This document shows positions 61,151 to 64,000 of a DNA stretch of 64,000 nt, in pieces. The notes under the pieces are model-generated. The model saw nothing but the letters and a program-made list of their open reading frames with translations, was not told the origin of the DNA and did no database searches. How positions within the stretch are numbered: position 1 is the stretch's first letter; each line of letters begins with the position of its first letter. Source of the stretch: Lutibacter flavus (lineage in GTDB: Bacteria; Bacteroidota; Bacteroidia; Flavobacteriales; Flavobacteriaceae); assembly GCF_900188355.1 (NCBI RefSeq), contig NZ_FZNX01000001.1, positions 333,671-397,670 on the forward strand, written 5' to 3'. The position numbers and the translations under genes were made by a program.

Positions 61151-61209
61151 AATTTGGTGGGGCAAATATACAATCCTTTTTTACTTCTACAAACGTTTTT
61201 TAAATATTT

Positions 61210-61635
61210 TTATAATATTTTTAAGTAGTGAAAGCCTAACTTTTTATAGCCTTCATTTTCATAGAATTTATGAGACTTTATATTGTCTACATAAGTGTTT
61301 AATTCACTTGCTTCATAACCAATACTTTGTGCGTAATTATAGATCCATTTGAACAATTTTTTACCCAATCCTTTGTTCCTAAATTGATGATTTATAATTA
61401 CATGATCAGGTTCTATAACTTTACCACAATAATGTCTTGTTAAAAACCATAGTCCGGAAATTCCAATTAAATTGTTATTATTATATATTCCAACGCATTT
61501 ATAATGTTGAGTAGCCATTTCTAAAATCCTTTTTTTTAAAATTTCTTCATCGATAGAACTGTTTAATTCTTTTAAAAGTGGAAGAATTATTTCAATGTTT
61601 TCATTAGGAATTAATTTAATTTCAAAGTTTTCCAT
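61210..61635 (-). CDS. GNAT family N-acetyltransferase
   Basis: A 141-residue acetyltransferase. The acetyl-CoA pyrophosphate motif (R/Q-x-x-G-x-G/A) is FRNKGLGKKLFKWIY and the C-terminal SHKFYENEGYKKLGFHY is normal for GNAT motif B. The substrate is unknown. It begins 36 bases from the divergent GNAT gene at 61671. Confidence 0.87.
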   Translation of the reverse strand: MENFEIKLIPNENIEIILPLLKELNSSIDEEILKKRILEMATQHYKCVGIYNNNNLIGISGLWFLTRHYCGKVIEPDHVIINHQFRNKGLGKKLFKWIYNYAQSIGYEASELNTYVDNIKSHKFYENEGYKKLGFHYLKIL

Positions 61636-61670
61636 TTAAATAGTAAATTAGCAAAGGTTAGTTCAATATT

Positions 61671-62180
61671 ATGAAAATTATTTTAGAAACCAAGCGATTG
61701 TATTTAAGAGAATTTATTCCTTTAGATGGTTATCATTTTTTTCATTTAAATAATGATCCTGAAGTTATTAAATTTACAGGAGACGAAGCATTTGAATCTT
61801 TAGACGAAGCATATGATTTCATTAAAAATTATTCAGAATATAAAAACAATGGCTTTGGTCGTTGGGCTGTTTGTTTAAAAGAAACTAAAGAGTTTTTAGG
61901 TTGGTGTGGATTAAAATTTGTAAAGGATAAAAATGAAACGGATTTGGGTTTTAGATTTTATAAAACTCATTGGGGTAACGGGTTTGCTACAGAGGCTGCT
62001 ATAGCAAGCGTTAATTATGGATTTTCTAAATTAAAAATATCTGAAATAATTGGAAGAGCATCAATTGAAAATAAAGCATCTTTAAAAGTATTAAAAAAAT
62101 GTAGTTTTAAATTTAAAGAACAATTTATTTATAATAATCAACCATCAGTTTTATATACTATTAAGAATGATAAATATTAA
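61671..62180 (+). CDS. GNAT acetyltransferase, RimJ/RimL type
   Basis: A 169-residue GNAT of the RimJ/RimL class: LETKRLYLREFIPLDGYHFF at the start, FLGWCGLKFVKDKNETDLGF, the acetyl-CoA site HWGNGFATEAAIASVNYGF and ASIENKASLKVLKKCSFKF. It may acetylate protein N-termini or small molecules. It overlaps the next GNAT gene by 14 bases. Confidence 0.9.
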   Translation: MKIILETKRLYLREFIPLDGYHFFHLNNDPEVIKFTGDEAFESLDEAYDFIKNYSEYKNNGFGRWAVCLKETKEFLGWCGLKFVKDKNETDLGFRFYKTHWGNGFATEAAIASVNYGFSKLKISEIIGRASIENKASLKVLKKCSFKFKEQFIYNNQPSVLYTIKNDKY

Positions 62181-62601
62181 AACAATAACAACTGAGGAAA
62201 CATATGATATTAGAAAAGAGGTCTTAAGAAAAAATATTCCTTTGCCTTTTGAATTTAACGGTGATTTGGATGAAGATACTTTTCATTTAGGTGCTTTTAA
62301 AAATAATAAGCTAATAGCTGTTTCTAGCTTTATGAAAGTTAAAAAAGAAAATTTTAAAGGTGAACAGTTCCAATTAAGGGGTATGGCTACTTTAGATAAA
62401 TTTCAAGGTATTGGTGCGGGGAAATTAATGATGGAAAAAGCATTTTCAATTTTAAAAGAATTAAACATAGATTGTTTATGGTGTAACGCTCGTATAATTG
62501 CTGTTAATTTTTATGAAAAACAAGGTTTGGAAACAATTGGTGAGAAATTTGATATAGCTTTTATTGGTGAACATTATGTGATGTTTAAATATCTTAACTA
62601 A
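62167..62601 (+). CDS. GNAT family N-acetyltransferase
   Basis: A 144-residue GNAT: LGAFKNNKLIAVSSFMKVKK, the acetyl-CoA motif LDKFQGIGAGKLMMEKAFS, and CNARIIAVNFYEKQGLETIG. The start overlaps the preceding gene, so both are co-translated. The substrate is unknown. Confidence 0.88.
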   Translation: MINIKTITTEETYDIRKEVLRKNIPLPFEFNGDLDEDTFHLGAFKNNKLIAVSSFMKVKKENFKGEQFQLRGMATLDKFQGIGAGKLMMEKAFSILKELNIDCLWCNARIIAVNFYEKQGLETIGEKFDIAFIGEHYVMFKYLN

Positions 62602-62602
62602 T

Positions 62603-63313
62603 ATGAAAAAAATAACAGTTATAAGTTTTTTATTAATGTTTCAAATCAATCTGTTTTCTCAAACTGTTTATAATTTAAATGCTTTAACAGGTAGAGGCGA
62701 TTTAGAATTAATAGGAGATTCTTATAAGTTACAAAAAGAGGCGTTTGAAGCTTTTAATGCTATGAAAGATGCAGCTGCAGTTGAAGGAGTAACTATTGAA
62801 ATAGTGTCTTCTTATCGAAGTTTTGAACATCAAAAAAGGATATGGAAAAGGAAGTATAAAATGTTTATTTCTAAAGGTTTATCCCCTAGATTAGCAATTG
62901 CTAAAATTATTGAATACTCTACAATTCCAGGAACCTCTCGACATCATTGGGGAACTGATATAGACATTATAGATGGATCTGTATCCAAACCAAAAAATAT
63001 TTTAATTGAAGAAAACTATTTCGATAAGGGTGTGTATTCAAATCTGAAAAAATGGATGGATGAGAACTCTGAGAAATTTGGGTTTTATCTTGTTTATACA
63101 AATAATAGCAGTAGAAAAGGCTTTAAGTTTGAACCTTGGCATTACAGTTTTAAATTGTTATCAAAACCAATGTTAGTAGAATTTAAAAAAATTGATTTGG
63201 GTAATTTATATACTAAAATTGAATTAAAGGGCTATAAATTTTTAACTCAAGAATTTCTAGAGAAATATAATAAGGAAAATATTTTTGATATAAATCCTAA
63301 TTTAGATAATTAA
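62603..63313 (+). CDS. M15-family D-alanyl-D-alanine carboxypeptidase, VanY-like
   Basis: A 236-residue exported zinc peptidase. A signal peptide (VISFLLMFQINLFSQ) precedes IEIVSSYRSFEHQKRIW, the zinc motif SRHHWGTDIDI and the C-terminal FEPWHYSFKL, with the second His. It trims D-Ala from peptidoglycan stem peptides in the periplasm. It begins 1 base after the GNAT gene and is probably in its operon. It is a different branch of M15 from the VanX-like gene at 11442. Confidence 0.9.
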   Translation: MKKITVISFLLMFQINLFSQTVYNLNALTGRGDLELIGDSYKLQKEAFEAFNAMKDAAAVEGVTIEIVSSYRSFEHQKRIWKRKYKMFISKGLSPRLAIAKIIEYSTIPGTSRHHWGTDIDIIDGSVSKPKNILIEENYFDKGVYSNLKKWMDENSEKFGFYLVYTNNSSRKGFKFEPWHYSFKLLSKPMLVEFKKIDLGNLYTKIELKGYKFLTQEFLEKYNKENIFDINPNLDN

Positions 63314-63344
63314 CTTCTATTTATAATTATTCTAAAAATAATAG

Positions 63345-63352
63345 TAAATTTG
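63345..63352 (+). promoter_or_regulatory. -7 box of the TPR gene
   Basis: TAAATTTG, an exact TAnnTTTG match; the leader of about 65 bases contains an inverted repeat (AACTAAA at 63383-63389 and TTTAGTT at 63400-63406). Confidence 0.5.
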
Positions 63353-63422
63353 ATTTTTAAACAATTAACTATCAACAATAAAAACTAAATTAAGTTTTAT
63401 TTAGTTGCCCCAATTTTAATTA

Positions 63423-64000
63423 ATGAGACAAAATATTATTTTTATTGTAATTGTTTTTATTACTTTTTTAGGTAGCGCTCAAAACCAAGATAATACAATT
63501 AATTATTTAGATGAATTATATCCAAGCACGCAACTAGACTCTGCGCAAGTTTCAAAATTAATTAAAAAGGGAATTGAATATGATTCATTAAAAAAAATAG
63601 ATTCGTCATATTCTATATTTAAAATGGCGCTTCAAATTTCGGAAAATATAAAATCTAAACACCATATTGCGGAATGCCTTTATAGAATTGGAATATATTT
63701 TGAATTAAAAAATAATTATTCAGAATCTATTAATTCTTTTGAGAAGGCGCTAGTTTTATATGAAAATTTAAAGGATTATGAAAGTGTAGCCTATATTCAA
63801 AATTTAATTGGCTATAATTATTTTTTTTTAAATAAAGAGGAAAAATCTATTGAGTTTTATTTTAAATCTTTGACACTTTATAAGAGTATTAATAACAAAG
63901 ATGGTGTTGCTTTTAATCTTATAGATATAGGAAATTTATATTATGAACATGAAAATTATGAGTTTGCAAAAAGATATTTTGAAGAAGCCCTAAATATTTA
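63423..64000 (+). CDS. TPR-repeat exported protein, partial (possible sensor kinase or regulator)
   Basis: An ORF from ATG at 63423 to the right edge. A signal peptide (NIIFIVIVFITFLGSAQN) is followed by TPR units (IDSSYSIFKMALQISENIKS, KNNYSESINSFEKALVLYEN, KEEKSIEFYFKSLTLYKSIN, HENYEFAKRYFEEALNI). In Bacteroidota such N-termini often precede a membrane helix and a histidine kinase or LuxR-type output domain; that part is outside the window. Function cannot be assigned. Confidence 0.8.
   Translation, partial: MRQNIIFIVIVFITFLGSAQNQDNTINYLDELYPSTQLDSAQVSKLIKKGIEYDSLKKIDSSYSIFKMALQISENIKSKHHIAECLYRIGIYFELKNNYSESINSFEKALVLYENLKDYESVAYIQNLIGYNYFFLNKEEKSIEFYFKSLTLYKSINNKDGVAFNLIDIGNLYYEHENYEFAKRYFEEALNI

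Overview
The window is a piece of a Bacteroidota chromosome, almost certainly from the family Flavobacteriaceae. The reasons are a very AT-rich sequence (roughly 30% G+C by eye), many promoters of the Bacteroidota type (TTG-N19/20-TAnnTTTG), starts without Shine-Dalgarno sequences, and gene families typical of the group: GH92 and GH3 enzymes, a DUF5597 glycosidase, 2TM-domain proteins, an EF-G-like paralogue and CbpA/CbpM. I see no integrase, transposase, phage gene, conjugation gene or CRISPR array, so this is ordinary chromosome with local decay.

Layout. 1-5400: an ECF sigma factor with a repeat-containing partner, a conserved protein of unknown function and the three-gene proton-translocating transhydrogenase operon (pntA1-pntA2-pntB). 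5800-13800: an MBL hydrolase, a GH92 mannosidase, a pentapeptide protein, a paraoxonase-like protein, DinB, VanX-like, cold-shock, AlkD-like and methyltransferase genes. 13800-18900: a compact stress-like island with a CBS-domain protein, a phasin-like protein, an ABC1/UbiB-like kinase, a coiled-coil protein and a YtfI-like/GerW (YtfJ) pair. 18900-34600: a DUF418 membrane protein, two GH3 enzymes, CbpM/CbpA, a frameshifted membrane-protein gene, DUF1572, a CPBP protease, a J-domain/KTSC protein, a DUF2268 protein, an aldo/keto reductase remnant, two esterases and a sulfurtransferase. 34700-49600: a large BNR-repeat protein, a DUF5597 glycosidase, YfiR-like, OmpA-like, MutS2 without Smr, Ung, a lipoprotein, LipA and a four-gene operon (61-aa protein, GT2, ECF sigma, Nramp-like). 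49600-57900: a candidate small RNA, the EF-G-like protein, a LytS/LytTR two-component operon with three 2TM domains, and rpsA with a frameshift near its 3' end. 57900-64000: glmM, an LpxL-type acyltransferase, a rhomboid protease, tRNA-Gly(UCC), three GNAT acetyltransferases, a VanY-like carboxypeptidase and a partial TPR protein.

The strongest unexplained structure is regulatory. Nine intergenic palindromes of Crp/Fnr form (TGA-N6-TCA) occur at 5642, 13908, 14604, 17457, 17823, 20094, 25667, 26700 and 39823. For eight of them, a box resembling TAnnTTT(G/A) starts exactly 23 bases (22 in one case) beyond the palindrome in the direction of a downstream gene. That is the geometry of an activator centred near -41.5. 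One site at 14604 has the box on both sides and serves two divergent genes. The predicted regulon links the transhydrogenase operon, the CBS, phasin, ABC1, coiled-coil and GerW genes, DUF418, DUF1572, CPBP and a YfiR-like gene. No Crp/Fnr-type gene lies in the window.

A second regulatory finding is a 9-bp direct repeat with 21-bp period upstream of the LytS/LytTR operon. This is the typical LytTR binding geometry and suggests autoregulation. A third is an orphan promoter-hairpin-terminator unit at 49790-49974 that looks like a small RNA gene.
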